From assembly GCA_964443725.1 (NCBI GenBank), contig CAYUDP010000003.1, forward strand, positions 1-53,853: a DNA stretch of 53,853 bases. Direction: 5' to 3'. Each line of letters starts with the position of its first letter. Within the stretch, counting starts at the first letter, position 1. Made by a program: the position numbers and the translations under genes. This DNA comes from CAYUDP01 sp964443725. Lineage in GTDB: Bacteria > Patescibacteriota > Minisyncoccia > Phycocordibacterales > JAKFXT01. The notes below the pieces were generated by a model. The model ran no database searches, was not told the DNA's origin, and worked only from the letters and a program-made list of their open reading frames with translations. Of the stretch, positions 1-7,525 are shown one piece after another.

Positions 1-2
1 CC

Positions 3-65
3 TGGGACAATATTACAAACACCTTCAGTAAACAGAGTACAATCAAGAAAGGCCACCCCGCCTAA
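3..65 (+). CDS. Possible 3' tail of an upstream gene (partial)
   Basis: The window opens inside an open frame that ends with a stop at 63-65, 22 bp before mltG. Only about 20 residues are visible, rich in Asn, Thr and Lys and ending in His-Pro-Ala. Another frame is also open to a stop at 79-81, so the choice of frame is uncertain and no family can be assigned. Confidence 0.3.
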   Translation, partial: WDNITNTFSKQSTIKKGHPA

Positions 66-87
66 TAACTTACCTTTTTAATTAATT

Positions 88-1074
88 ATGGAAGATAGTC
101 TAGTAGAAGATTTAGTTCAAAATACAAATCACCCCATGGTAAAGAAAGTCGTCCTTTTGTCGATTTTTGTTTTGGTTTTACTTGTAGCTCTATACCACAA
201 TTTTTTTAGTGCTCCCAACTACGATAATCCTAAAATTATTATGATTCCCCGCGGTTCATCGGTTAAATCAGTAGGGGACTTACTATATACAAACAAAATT
301 GTCCGCTCAGCTTCAGTTTATAACTCAATCAACCAATTCATTAGTAAGGATTCCGCCGTATCAGGGGCCTATCTTTTTAGAGGAGACGAGAATGTTTTTA
401 GTGTTGCAAACAGAATAACTTCTGGTGATTTTAGACTGCCTTCTGTTAAAATCACTTTCCCTGAGGGAATTACAATAGAAGAAATCGCAATAATGTGCGA
501 AAAGAGCCTACCGCTCTGCAATAAGGGAAACTTCTTACGCTTAGCGGCAAACAAAGAGGGCTACCTATTCCCAGATACTTATAGTTTCCTTCAATCAGAT
601 AATGAAACGGATGTCATTGACTCCATGTCCCGTAATTTTCTGAAAAAAACAGGCACAATATCTAAGAAAATCATTACATTCGGTAAACCACTGGATGAAA
701 TAATAATAATGGCATCGATTATAGAAAAAGAAGGAAGTAACGCAGAAAATAGAAAAATGATATCAAGTATTTTATGGAAACGCATTTCAATAAATATGCC
801 CCTTCAAGTGGATGCGACTCTTGGCTATGCTTTTGATCGAGGTTCATTTGAACTCACAAAGGCTGATTTGAAATCGGATTCACCTTACAATACTTACAAA
901 TTTAAAGGGCTACCGAAAACTCCAATATGCAATCCCGGTCTTGAGTCCATCGAAGCTGCCGTTTCTCCAGAAAAAACTTCTTATTTATATTATCTAACCG
1001 ATAAAAATGGGGGGTTTCATTATTCCAAAACTTTTGAAGAGCACGTTAGGAATAAGTCCATATACTTTAAATAG
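88..1074 (+). CDS. mltG: Endolytic murein transglycosylase MltG (YceG-like)
   Basis: The 328-aa protein has a short cytoplasmic head, one membrane helix (about residues 20-38) and an extracytoplasmic YceG domain. It should cleave nascent glycan strands at the outer face of the membrane and so set peptidoglycan chain length. The catalytic glutamate lies in the conserved ASIIEKEG segment, about E213, matching E218 of the E. coli enzyme. The LQVDATLGYA and PSNPYNTY-like (here SPYNTYKFKGLP) blocks and a C-terminal NPG are family marks. Length is normal. A second Met at residue 17 is possible, but the upstream start gives the usual short cytoplasmic tail. No clear Shine-Dalgarno is seen. Confidence 0.92.
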   Translation: MEDSLVEDLVQNTNHPMVKKVVLLSIFVLVLLVALYHNFFSAPNYDNPKIIMIPRGSSVKSVGDLLYTNKIVRSASVYNSINQFISKDSAVSGAYLFRGDENVFSVANRITSGDFRLPSVKITFPEGITIEEIAIMCEKSLPLCNKGNFLRLAANKEGYLFPDTYSFLQSDNETDVIDSMSRNFLKKTGTISKKIITFGKPLDEIIIMASIIEKEGSNAENRKMISSILWKRISINMPLQVDATLGYAFDRGSFELTKADLKSDSPYNTYKFKGLPKTPICNPGLESIEAAVSPEKTSYLYYLTDKNGGFHYSKTFEEHVRNKSIYFK

Positions 1075-1102
1075 CCAATTTGAATAAATCCTTCTTTTGT
1101 TC

Positions 1103-1108
1103 TAAAGT
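1103..1108 (+). promoter_or_regulatory. -10 box of mnmA, leaderless
   Basis: TAAAGT ends 6 nt before the mnmA ATG at 1115, so transcription would start at or next to the start codon. This is a weak match to TATAAT and is supported mainly by the same spacing at many other genes here. Confidence 0.45.
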
Positions 1109-1114
1109 GCCAAA

Positions 1115-1868
1115 ATGACAGATAGAAAAGGGAAAAAAGTCTTTGTGGGACTATCAGGTGGAGTAGACTCTTCTGTTTCAGCACTCCTACTTAAAGAAGC
1201 TGGTTTTGATGTGCATGGTGTATTCATAAAAGTCTGGCAACCAGAATTTGTACCATGTACGTGGAGGGAGGATAGACTTGACGCACTACAAATAGCCAGT
1301 GCCCTGGATATCCCATTTCATACACTAGATCTTGAGAAAGTATATAAAAAAGAAGTCATAGATTACATGCTAGCAGAATATGACAATGGNNNNNNNNNNN
1401 NNNNNNNNNNNNNNNNNNNNNNNNNNNNNNNNNNNNNNNNNNNNNNNNNNNNNNNNNNNNNNNNNNNNNNNNNNNNNNNNNNNNNNNNNAGTTATAGGAT
1501 CACATGATGGTGCTGGGCTATATACTATTGGAGAAAGGCACGGCTTTACCATTCATAGTGCGAAAACAAACGGTCCGTATTATGTTGTAAAAAAAGATAT
1601 AAATTTAAATACAATAACAGTCTCAACAAATAAAGTGGCAGCCCTTCTCAGTTGTAAATTTTCATACAAAGATGAAAATTTACATAAAAAAATAGAAAAT
1701 GCGAACAATCTAGAAGTAAGATTGAGATATAGAGGCGAATTGTATCCATGCAAAGTAGATACCATAAAAAAAGAAATAATAACCGATAAAAATGTACAAG
1801 CCGTAAGTGGCCAATCTGCAGTTTTTTATGATGGAGATTTCTGTCTTGGAGGGGCAATAATAGAATAA
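1115..1868 (+). CDS. mnmA: tRNA 2-thiouridylase MnmA (interrupted by assembly gap)
   Basis: MnmA uses ATP to activate U34 of tRNA-Lys, Glu and Gln and inserts sulfur to give 2-thiouridine. The N-terminal part shows the PP-loop motif SGGVDSS at about residues 14-20. The C-terminal part after the gap carries the family block beginning GSHDGAGLYTIGERHG and the PYYVV strand of the beta-barrel domain. The two visible parts total about 220 residues against a usual length near 360, so roughly 140 residues, including the catalytic cysteines, are lost in the N run. The parts lie in different frames, so the true gap is not 100 bp. I read this as one intact gene rather than a frameshift. Confidence 0.9.
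1390..1489. other. Assembly gap, 100 N, real missing sequence
   Basis: Exactly 100 N inside mnmA. The flanks share no sequence, and about 420 bp of coding sequence is missing, so 100 is only a placeholder. Confidence 0.95.
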
Positions 1869-1899
1869 GGTTATATTTTTCTAAATCCATTTTTTAAGA

Positions 1900-1905
1900 T
1901 AAAAT
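1900..1905 (+). promoter_or_regulatory. -10 box, leaderless
   Basis: TAAAAT ends 6 nt before the ATG at 1912, with no Shine-Dalgarno between. This fits a leaderless transcript of the ATP-cone nuclease gene. Confidence 0.5.
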
Positions 1906-1911
1906 ACTTAA

Positions 1912-2751
1912 ATGCCAAAAAATATCTTAGTCACAAAAGAGAACGGCGAAATGGAGCCATTTGAAGCAGGGAAATTATATTCATCACTTCAAAGATCTGG
2001 GGCGTCAGACAAACAGGCTGATCAGATAGTACGAGAGATAAAGAGAGAAATATCTCACGGTTTTAATACGAGAAATATATACAAAAGGGCCTTCCAAATA
2101 CTAAAAAAGACATCAAGGGGAGCAGCGGCAAGGTATTCTATGAAAAGGGCCATACTCGAACTTGGTCCATCGGGGTTCCCATTTGAAGACTTTGTTGGAG
2201 AAATTTTCAAAGCCAAAGGGTTTGTAGTACAAAGTGGGCTTCAAATGCACGGGGCTTGTGTTGAGCATGAAGTTGATCTCGTTGCTTTTAATGACAACAA
2301 ATATATTGTTGGGGAAATAAAATTTCATAATCAACTGGGAATGAAGTCCGATTTGAAAGTTGCACTATATGTTCAAGCTAGAGTAGAAGATCTGCAAAGA
2401 GCAAGAACACAAAAAGGTGAGAGAAAAATTGATGAGGGATATCTTATTACAAATACTAAATTTTCTAAAGCTGCAATACAGTATGCAAACTGTAAGGGTC
2501 TCAAAGTCTTAAGCTGGACATACCCCAGATATGGCAATCTTCAAGATTTAATCGAAGAAACTAAAGTTCATCCAATAACTTGCCTTACAACACTCAATAG
2601 ATCTGAAAAAATAAAATTAATGGAAAACGGGGTGATATTATGTAAGACAATTCCAGAAAATAAGATCGCACTTGAAAATATTGGCATATCTGGTAATAAA
2701 CTCGGGTCTATTTTAAGAGAAGGTGAGGAGCTTTGTGGTTTAAGAATATAG
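1912..2751 (+). CDS. ATP-cone domain fused to a PD-(D/E)XK restriction-endonuclease-like domain
   Basis: The 279-aa soluble protein starts with an ATP-cone (about residues 1-70; it reads like the nucleotide-sensing cones of NrdR and ribonucleotide reductase, with the NGEMEPFEAGKL strand-helix). A nuclease-like domain follows at about 85-200. It has EVDLVA followed by GEIKFHN, the spaced acidic residues and E-x-K of the PD-(D/E)XK fold. A C-terminal region (about 215-279) has no domain I recognise. The layout suggests nuclease activity controlled by ATP/dATP level, which is inference. It is followed within 20 bp by an MgtC-like gene and lies close to several DNA-repair genes. Confidence 0.75.
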   Translation: MPKNILVTKENGEMEPFEAGKLYSSLQRSGASDKQADQIVREIKREISHGFNTRNIYKRAFQILKKTSRGAAARYSMKRAILELGPSGFPFEDFVGEIFKAKGFVVQSGLQMHGACVEHEVDLVAFNDNKYIVGEIKFHNQLGMKSDLKVALYVQARVEDLQRARTQKGERKIDEGYLITNTKFSKAAIQYANCKGLKVLSWTYPRYGNLQDLIEETKVHPITCLTTLNRSEKIKLMENGVILCKTIPENKIALENIGISGNKLGSILREGEELCGLRI

Positions 2752-2752
2752 T

Positions 2753-2760
2753 TATAAAAT
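2753..2760 (+). promoter_or_regulatory. -10 box of mgtC-like gene, leaderless
   Basis: TATAAAAT ends 6 nt before the ATG at 2767, directly after the stop of the upstream gene. No ribosome binding site is visible, which fits a leaderless mRNA. Confidence 0.55.
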
Positions 2761-2766
2761 ACAAAC

Positions 2767-3279
2767 ATGGAAATATTTTCTATTGAAAACGGCCTCGTAT
2801 CTAATTTTCTGATTGTATATTTACCAATCTTAAACAAACTCCTTCTGGCTATTTTTCTTGGTAGTGCAATAGGGATAGAAAGAACTCTGGCAAACAAGAT
2901 GGCTGGAATGAGAACTTACGCTTTCGTATCGCTTGGTTCTGCGCTTTTCATTATAATCGGGCAAATAATATCCAGTGAATACACAGGAATAGTTTCCCTT
3001 GATCCACTCATGAGACTGGCCTCATCTATTATAATGGGAATAGGATTTCTCTGTGGAGGCTTAATTATTTATCATGATAATAAACTTTTTGGCCTTACTA
3101 CGGCAGCGGGGATGTGGGTCGCAACTGGTATCGGTATTGCAGTCGGTTTTGGTTTATACATGGTAGCAATCTTCTCAACAATTTTAACGATTTTCGTTTT
3201 TTCAACCCTATGGGATGTCGAACAAAAGGTCCAAAAGACCTTTGAAGGAAAGTACGATAACGAAGACTCGAATTCTTAA
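2767..3279 (+). CDS. MgtC/SapB family membrane protein
   Basis: This 170-aa integral membrane protein has about four helices. The family block GSAIGIERTLANKMAGMRTYAFVSLGSALF is visible at about residues 37-65, and a glycine-rich helix with GIGFLCGG sits near residue 100. MgtC proteins are membrane regulators linked to magnesium homeostasis and ATP synthase control. The soluble C-terminal ACT-like domain of long MgtC proteins is absent, so this is the short SapB-like form. Its exact role here is unknown. Confidence 0.85.
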   Translation: MEIFSIENGLVSNFLIVYLPILNKLLLAIFLGSAIGIERTLANKMAGMRTYAFVSLGSALFIIIGQIISSEYTGIVSLDPLMRLASSIIMGIGFLCGGLIIYHDNKLFGLTTAAGMWVATGIGIAVGFGLYMVAIFSTILTIFVFSTLWDVEQKVQKTFEGKYDNEDSNS

Positions 3280-3281
3280 AT

Positions 3282-4055
3282 ATGGGTTTCGGATATTCTG
3301 TTCGCACTAGAAATAACTTTAATCCAGATAGTTCTGAACCATTTACCATTTCTCGCAGTAAAATTGACCTTTTTATCGAATGTAAAAGGTGTTTTTATAT
3401 TGACCAACGATTAGGAATAAAAAGGCCAGACACGCCACCATTTTCACTAAACAACGCCGTCGATACTCTTCTTAAAAAAGAGTTTGATATCTACAGAGAA
3501 AGCGGGACTGTTCACCCGCTTGTAAAAGCTTATGGGCTAAATGCTGTACCACTAAAAGACAGCAGAATGGATGAATGGCGAGATGCTCTAAGAAATGGTA
3601 TAAAATTTTTCGATAAAGAAAATAACCTCATAATCAGAGGTGGGGTAGATGATGTTTGGCAAAATGAAGACTCCGAACTCATAATTGTCGACTATAAAGC
3701 AACCAGTAAATCAGACAGTAACGCAAAAATTTCACTAGACGCTGATTGGCAAGACGGATACAAAAGACAAATGGAAGTCTATCAATGGCTATTTCGGCAA
3801 AATGGATTCAAGGTCTCGGATACTGGCTATTTCTTTTATGTTAATGGATTACAAAACAGAGACACCTTTAACTCTAGGCTAGATTTTGATGTCTCTATCA
3901 TACCTTATAAAGGAGACACCTCGTGGATACCTGAAACCATATCGAATATCAAAGAGTGCCTACTAGGAGATATGCCAAAACCAGGTGATAACTGTTCATA
4001 TTGTTTGTACAGAAAAGCCGCAGCAATCGCCTCGGAAAAAAGCTTGAAAAAATAA
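3282..4055 (+). CDS. PD-(D/E)XK nuclease superfamily protein (RecB/Cas4-like)
   Basis: The 257-aa protein opens with SRSKIDLFIECKRCFYID, the helix that starts RecB-family nuclease domains (S-x-S/K...F..C.r.fy). It then shows GGVDDVW and IIVDYKAT, the catalytic D and D-x-K pair, and a C-terminal CSYCLYRKA. RecB/AddB/Cas4 nucleases often carry a four-cysteine iron-sulfur cluster, but here only a few Cys are seen (one pair at the end, one or two at the start), so cluster binding is uncertain. No cas genes or CRISPR array are nearby. It probably acts in DNA repair, since the next two genes are repair enzymes. Its stop overlaps the next start (TAATG). Confidence 0.75.
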   Translation: MGFGYSVRTRNNFNPDSSEPFTISRSKIDLFIECKRCFYIDQRLGIKRPDTPPFSLNNAVDTLLKKEFDIYRESGTVHPLVKAYGLNAVPLKDSRMDEWRDALRNGIKFFDKENNLIIRGGVDDVWQNEDSELIIVDYKATSKSDSNAKISLDADWQDGYKRQMEVYQWLFRQNGFKVSDTGYFFYVNGLQNRDTFNSRLDFDVSIIPYKGDTSWIPETISNIKECLLGDMPKPGDNCSYCLYRKAAAIASEKSLKK

Positions 4056-4384
4056 TGCCAAAAAATAAGTCTTTGACTTTCAAAGAAAGGGTTTTATTAG
4101 TTGTGGCTAATATTAAAAAAGGAGAAGTTCTTACTTATAAAGAAGTTGCGATTTTATCTAAAAATAGTCGTGCGTATAGAGCAGTTGGTAATATCTTAAA
4201 TAAGAATTATAATCCCCAAATACCTTGTCATAGGGTTATTCGCTCAAACGGCAAGATCGGGGGATACAATCGAGGCAGTAAATTAAAGGAGGTATTACTA
4301 GACCGAGAAGCAAAATATGCAACAAATAACAAGCGACGAAAAAAGGGAATTGATGAAAAAAATAAAAGAGGAAGTATTAAATAA
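4055..4384 (+). CDS. O6-alkylguanine-DNA alkyltransferase, MGMT/Ogt C-terminal domain type
   Basis: This small protein (109 aa from the ATG at 4055) holds only the DNA-binding and active-site domain. PCHRV at about residues 57-61, with acceptor Cys58, is intact, so it is an active-type alkyltransferase rather than an Atl protein in which Trp replaces Cys. KGEVLTYKEVA and AYRAVGNILNKN form the helix-turn-helix and arginine-finger region (R-A-V-G). The start overlaps the stop of the upstream nuclease. An in-frame ATG at 4001 would add 18 residues inside the upstream gene and is less likely. The lysine-rich C-terminal tail overlaps the next gene. Confidence 0.85.
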   Translation: MPKNKSLTFKERVLLVVANIKKGEVLTYKEVAILSKNSRAYRAVGNILNKNYNPQIPCHRVIRSNGKIGGYNRGSKLKEVLLDREAKYATNNKRRKKGIDEKNKRGSIK

Positions 4385-4940
4385 TACTTCCTTACCCCTC
4401 TATGAAGAAAGAGAGGTAAATAAAGTTTTCCCAGTAATCGGAGAGGGTAGTTACGATGCAGACATTATGTTTATTGGAGAGGCGCCAGGTAGGAATGAGG
4501 CCAAGTTTGGTAGACCATTTTGTGGTGAATCTGGGAAATTACTTGATGAATTGCTTTCTCTAATAAATATAGATAGAGAAAATGTTTATATAACAAACAT
4601 TATTAAAGACCGACCTCCATTTAACAGAGATCCGAGTCCAGAAGAGATAACGAGTTATTCACCATACTTGGATAGACAAATCGAAATAATCAGACCAAAA
4701 GTCATAGCAACCCTCGGTCGTTACTCAATGAGATATATATTGGATAAATTGGGGTGCCAAGATGTAAAAGGAAGTATTTCTGAACTCCACGGTAAAGAAT
4801 TTACCGGGAAACATCATGATGATGAGGTGGTAATAGTTCCATTATTTCACCCAGCAGTTGCCATATATAATAGAAATAGGAAAAGTGAGTTAATAGATGA
4901 TTTCAAAATACTAGAAAAATACAATGGTACACACAAATAA
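4353..4940 (+). CDS. Family 4-type uracil-DNA glycosylase lacking the Fe-S cysteines
   Basis: The enzyme removes uracil from DNA at the first step of base-excision repair. Family 4 motifs are clear: GEAPGRNEA, GRPFCGESGKLL, VYITNIIKDRPPFNRDP and the late HPAVAIY. The four cysteines that bind the 4Fe-4S cluster in classical family 4 enzymes are all replaced: the N-terminal C-x2-C region reads NNTSLPL, KCRPP is KDRPP, and the Cys of the next helix is Ser. The ATG at 4353 aligns with the usual family start; an in-frame ATG at 4317 would overlap the upstream gene further. Expected length for the family. Confidence 0.82.
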   Translation: MKKIKEEVLNNTSLPLYEEREVNKVFPVIGEGSYDADIMFIGEAPGRNEAKFGRPFCGESGKLLDELLSLINIDRENVYITNIIKDRPPFNRDPSPEEITSYSPYLDRQIEIIRPKVIATLGRYSMRYILDKLGCQDVKGSISELHGKEFTGKHHDDEVVIVPLFHPAVAIYNRNRKSELIDDFKILEKYNGTHK

Positions 4941-5508
4941 AATCGAAAAGGCTATCCGGAAGGCCACAACCCTACATCATGGTCAATTTCGGAAAAATAA
5001 CAATAAATTGCCTTATATAAGCCATTTATTTTCTGTTGCCAGCATAGCTTCGATGTATACAAAAGATGAAGATACTATAGTCTCAGCGCTGCTTCATGAT
5101 TCGATTGAAGACACCTTCTATAAGCTTAGTGATCTAGAAAAAGATTTCGGTAAAAATGTTAGAAACATTGTCGAATCATTAACAGAATCAACAAAAATCC
5201 AAAAATACTTTAGAAGCAGGACAAAACAAAAAGAAATATACTACGAAAAGATAAGTAACGGTCCTAAAGAGACAGCGATAGTTTCTGCCGCAGACAAGAT
5301 GCACAACATGATAAGCCTAATTGATGACTATGATAGACTTGGAAATAAATTGTGGAAAAAATTCAGTGCCCCACCTATAAAATACCTAGAAACTTTTGAA
5401 AAGGTTATTAATATACTTGAGCCAAAACTTCCACCACAGATGGCGATAGAATATAAAAATATTCTACATAAATTAAGATTAATTACCAAAAAATCATTGC
5501 AAAAATAG
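4924..5508 (+). CDS. HD-domain phosphohydrolase (RelA/SpoT hydrolase-like, stand-alone)
   Basis: The 194-aa protein matches the N-terminal hydrolase domain of Rel/SpoT enzymes: HHGQFRKN...PYISHLFSVA, then the metal-binding ALLHDSIEDT, then a later helix with AADKMHNM. No synthetase, TGS or ACT domain follows, so it resembles small alarmone hydrolases (SAH/MESH1 type). The likely reaction is removal of the 3'-pyrophosphate of (p)ppGpp, though other nucleotide substrates are possible. It overlaps the end of the glycosylase gene by 17 bp, so the two are probably co-transcribed. Confidence 0.8.
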   Translation: MVHTNKIEKAIRKATTLHHGQFRKNNNKLPYISHLFSVASIASMYTKDEDTIVSALLHDSIEDTFYKLSDLEKDFGKNVRNIVESLTESTKIQKYFRSRTKQKEIYYEKISNGPKETAIVSAADKMHNMISLIDDYDRLGNKLWKKFSAPPIKYLETFEKVINILEPKLPPQMAIEYKNILHKLRLITKKSLQK

Positions 5509-5526
5509 ACAAAAAAATGATATAAA
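5497..5526 (+). promoter_or_regulatory. Promoter of alaS, leaderless
   Basis: TTGCAA (5497-5502), an 18-bp spacer and TATAAA (5521-5526). The -10 ends 6 nt before the alaS ATG at 5533, so the mRNA should begin at the start codon. Confidence 0.65.
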
Positions 5527-5532
5527 CTACTA

Positions 5533-7470
5533 ATGAAGCTAAGTGATATACGCAGTAAATATTTAGACTTTTTTAAATCAAGGGGACATGCCGTGGTGCC
5601 ATCATCACTACTTATACCAGAAAATGACGCAACTACACTATTTACAGGCTCTGGTATGCAACCAATGCTTCCATACCTACTTGGACAACCACATCCGCTC
5701 GGGAAAAGGGTGGCTGACAGCCAAAAGTGTTTTCGTGCTCAGGATATAGAAGAAGTCGGGGATAATCGTCATACAACATTTTTTGAAATGCTTGGTAATT
5801 GGTCGTTTGGAGATTATTTCAAAGAAGAACAGATCACTTGGATGTTTGAATTTTTTGTTAAAGAATATGGCCTTGATCTAAATAATTTCTATATTTCTTG
5901 TTTTGCAGGAAATAATAATCTCGACATACCCAGAGACACTTTTTCATCAGAACTCTGGCAAAAACTTTTTAGAGAGAATGGGCTTGAAGTTGGCATAGGA
6001 GAAAACCCCGAAAGAGATGGGATACGAAACATAAACGGGATTGTAGATCATATTTTTTACTATCCTGAGAGAAAAAATTGGTGGTCTCGATCTGGTGTAC
6101 CAGAAAATATGCCAGATGGTGAACCTGGGGGACCTGACTCAGAAATGTTCTATGATTTTGATCCAATAGATAGTTCTGGCAACCATGTCTACAATATTCA
6201 CGAGAAAAGCAGATGGGCAAGTGAGATCTGTCATCCAAACTGTGACTGCGGACGCTTTATGGAGATTGGTAACAATGTCTTCATGCAATATAAAAAAGTT
6301 TCTAAAGGATTCGAGGAACTTCCACAAATGAATGTTGATCATGGATCTGGGCTTGAGCGTTGGCTTGCAGCTATCAACAAAGATGCTGACATATTTAATA
6401 TCGATGTTTTTGAAAATGCTAAAGTGGTGCTAGAAAAAATATCTGGTTCGCCATATGTTTCAGATATTTCAGTAAGTTATATGGACACTAAGAACCCAAC
6501 ATTCGCTTATAGAGTAATCCTTGACCATGTTAGGGCGGCAACTATGCTTGTCTCTGATGGGGTTCTCCCCGGCAGTAAAGATCAAATGTATTTCGTAAGA
6601 CGCTTGATAAGACGTGCAGTAAGATATGCTAGGAACTTAAATATACACACAAATTTCGTTGCAGAGGTCGCAGAAACTTTTATCGATTACTATAAAAAAG
6701 AATACGAAAATCTCATTGAAAAAAGGGAAATTATAATTTCCGAGCTTGATAAAGAAGAAACTAAATTCAGGAAAACACTAGAGAAGGGAATGAAAGAGTT
6801 TGAAAAAATTGCAACCAAAAATATTTCTGGAGCCGAGGCCTTCGACCTCCTACAATCATATGGATTCCCAATTGAACTTACTGAAGAGCTCGCAAAGGAG
6901 AGAAATCTGTCTGTTGACGTTGATGCTTTTTTAAAGGAAAAAAATAAACACGCCGAATCTTCTCGTACAGCTTCAGTTGGTAAGTTCAAAGGAGGTCTTG
7001 GTAGTGATGGAGAAATAGAAACCAAGTACCATACAGCGACACATCTTCTTCATCAGGCACTACGAACAATTCTTGGTGATACTGTTATGCAAAAAGGTTC
7101 TAATATTACACCAGAACGACTTCGTTTTGATTTTTCTTATGGTGAGAAGATGACTGATGAGCAGAAAAAATCTGTAGAAAATCTTGTTAATAGTATGATC
7201 AACAAAAATCTTCCTGTTATACGAGAAGAAGTTTCTATAGAAGACGCAAGAAAAAGAGGGGCAATCGGACTCTTCGATAGCAAGTATAGTGAGAGAGTGA
7301 GCATCTATAGAATAGGAAGTGGTATTAGCCGAGGTGATGATGATCTTTTTTCAATTGAAATGTGTGGCGGTCCTCATGTATCAAATACAAGTGAAATAGG
7401 CAATTTTAAAATAACAAAAGAAGAAGCCGTGTCTGCGGGGGTGAGACGAATAAAAGCTGTCATATCATAA
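5533..7470 (+). CDS. alaS: Alanyl-tRNA synthetase, C-Ala domain missing
   Basis: Class II synthetase charging tRNA-Ala. The catalytic core is complete at the start (FTGSGMQPMLPYLLG, RVADSQKCFRAQDIEEVG, TFFEMLGNWSFGDYF). The HTATHLLHQAL motif and SIEMCGGPHV of the editing/SAD domain are present near the end, with the zinc-type Cys and His. At 645 residues it is about 230 shorter than the E. coli enzyme and stops right after the editing domain, so the C-Ala region that supports dimerisation and tRNA elbow contact is absent. This is a truncation of domain content, not a broken gene. Confidence 0.95.
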   Translation: MKLSDIRSKYLDFFKSRGHAVVPSSLLIPENDATTLFTGSGMQPMLPYLLGQPHPLGKRVADSQKCFRAQDIEEVGDNRHTTFFEMLGNWSFGDYFKEEQITWMFEFFVKEYGLDLNNFYISCFAGNNNLDIPRDTFSSELWQKLFRENGLEVGIGENPERDGIRNINGIVDHIFYYPERKNWWSRSGVPENMPDGEPGGPDSEMFYDFDPIDSSGNHVYNIHEKSRWASEICHPNCDCGRFMEIGNNVFMQYKKVSKGFEELPQMNVDHGSGLERWLAAINKDADIFNIDVFENAKVVLEKISGSPYVSDISVSYMDTKNPTFAYRVILDHVRAATMLVSDGVLPGSKDQMYFVRRLIRRAVRYARNLNIHTNFVAEVAETFIDYYKKEYENLIEKREIIISELDKEETKFRKTLEKGMKEFEKIATKNISGAEAFDLLQSYGFPIELTEELAKERNLSVDVDAFLKEKNKHAESSRTASVGKFKGGLGSDGEIETKYHTATHLLHQALRTILGDTVMQKGSNITPERLRFDFSYGEKMTDEQKKSVENLVNSMINKNLPVIREEVSIEDARKRGAIGLFDSKYSERVSIYRIGSGISRGDDDLFSIEMCGGPHVSNTSEIGNFKITKEEAVSAGVRRIKAVIS

Positions 7471-7512
7471 GTTTATAAACAAATTTTTCTTTAAAGAAAT
7501 AAAAAACTAGAT

Positions 7513-7518
7513 TATACT
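7513..7518 (+). promoter_or_regulatory. -10 box, leaderless
   Basis: TATACT ends 7 nt before the ATG at 7526; a weak TTTAAA lies 17 bp upstream of it. It would start the FtsA-like/baseplate J-like pair as a leaderless message. Confidence 0.55.
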
Positions 7519-7525
7519 TAGCTCG

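Noticed and set aside
3282..4055. Cas4 adaptation nuclease
   Set aside because: RecB-like fold only; no cas1, cas2 or array in the window and the cluster cysteines are incomplete.
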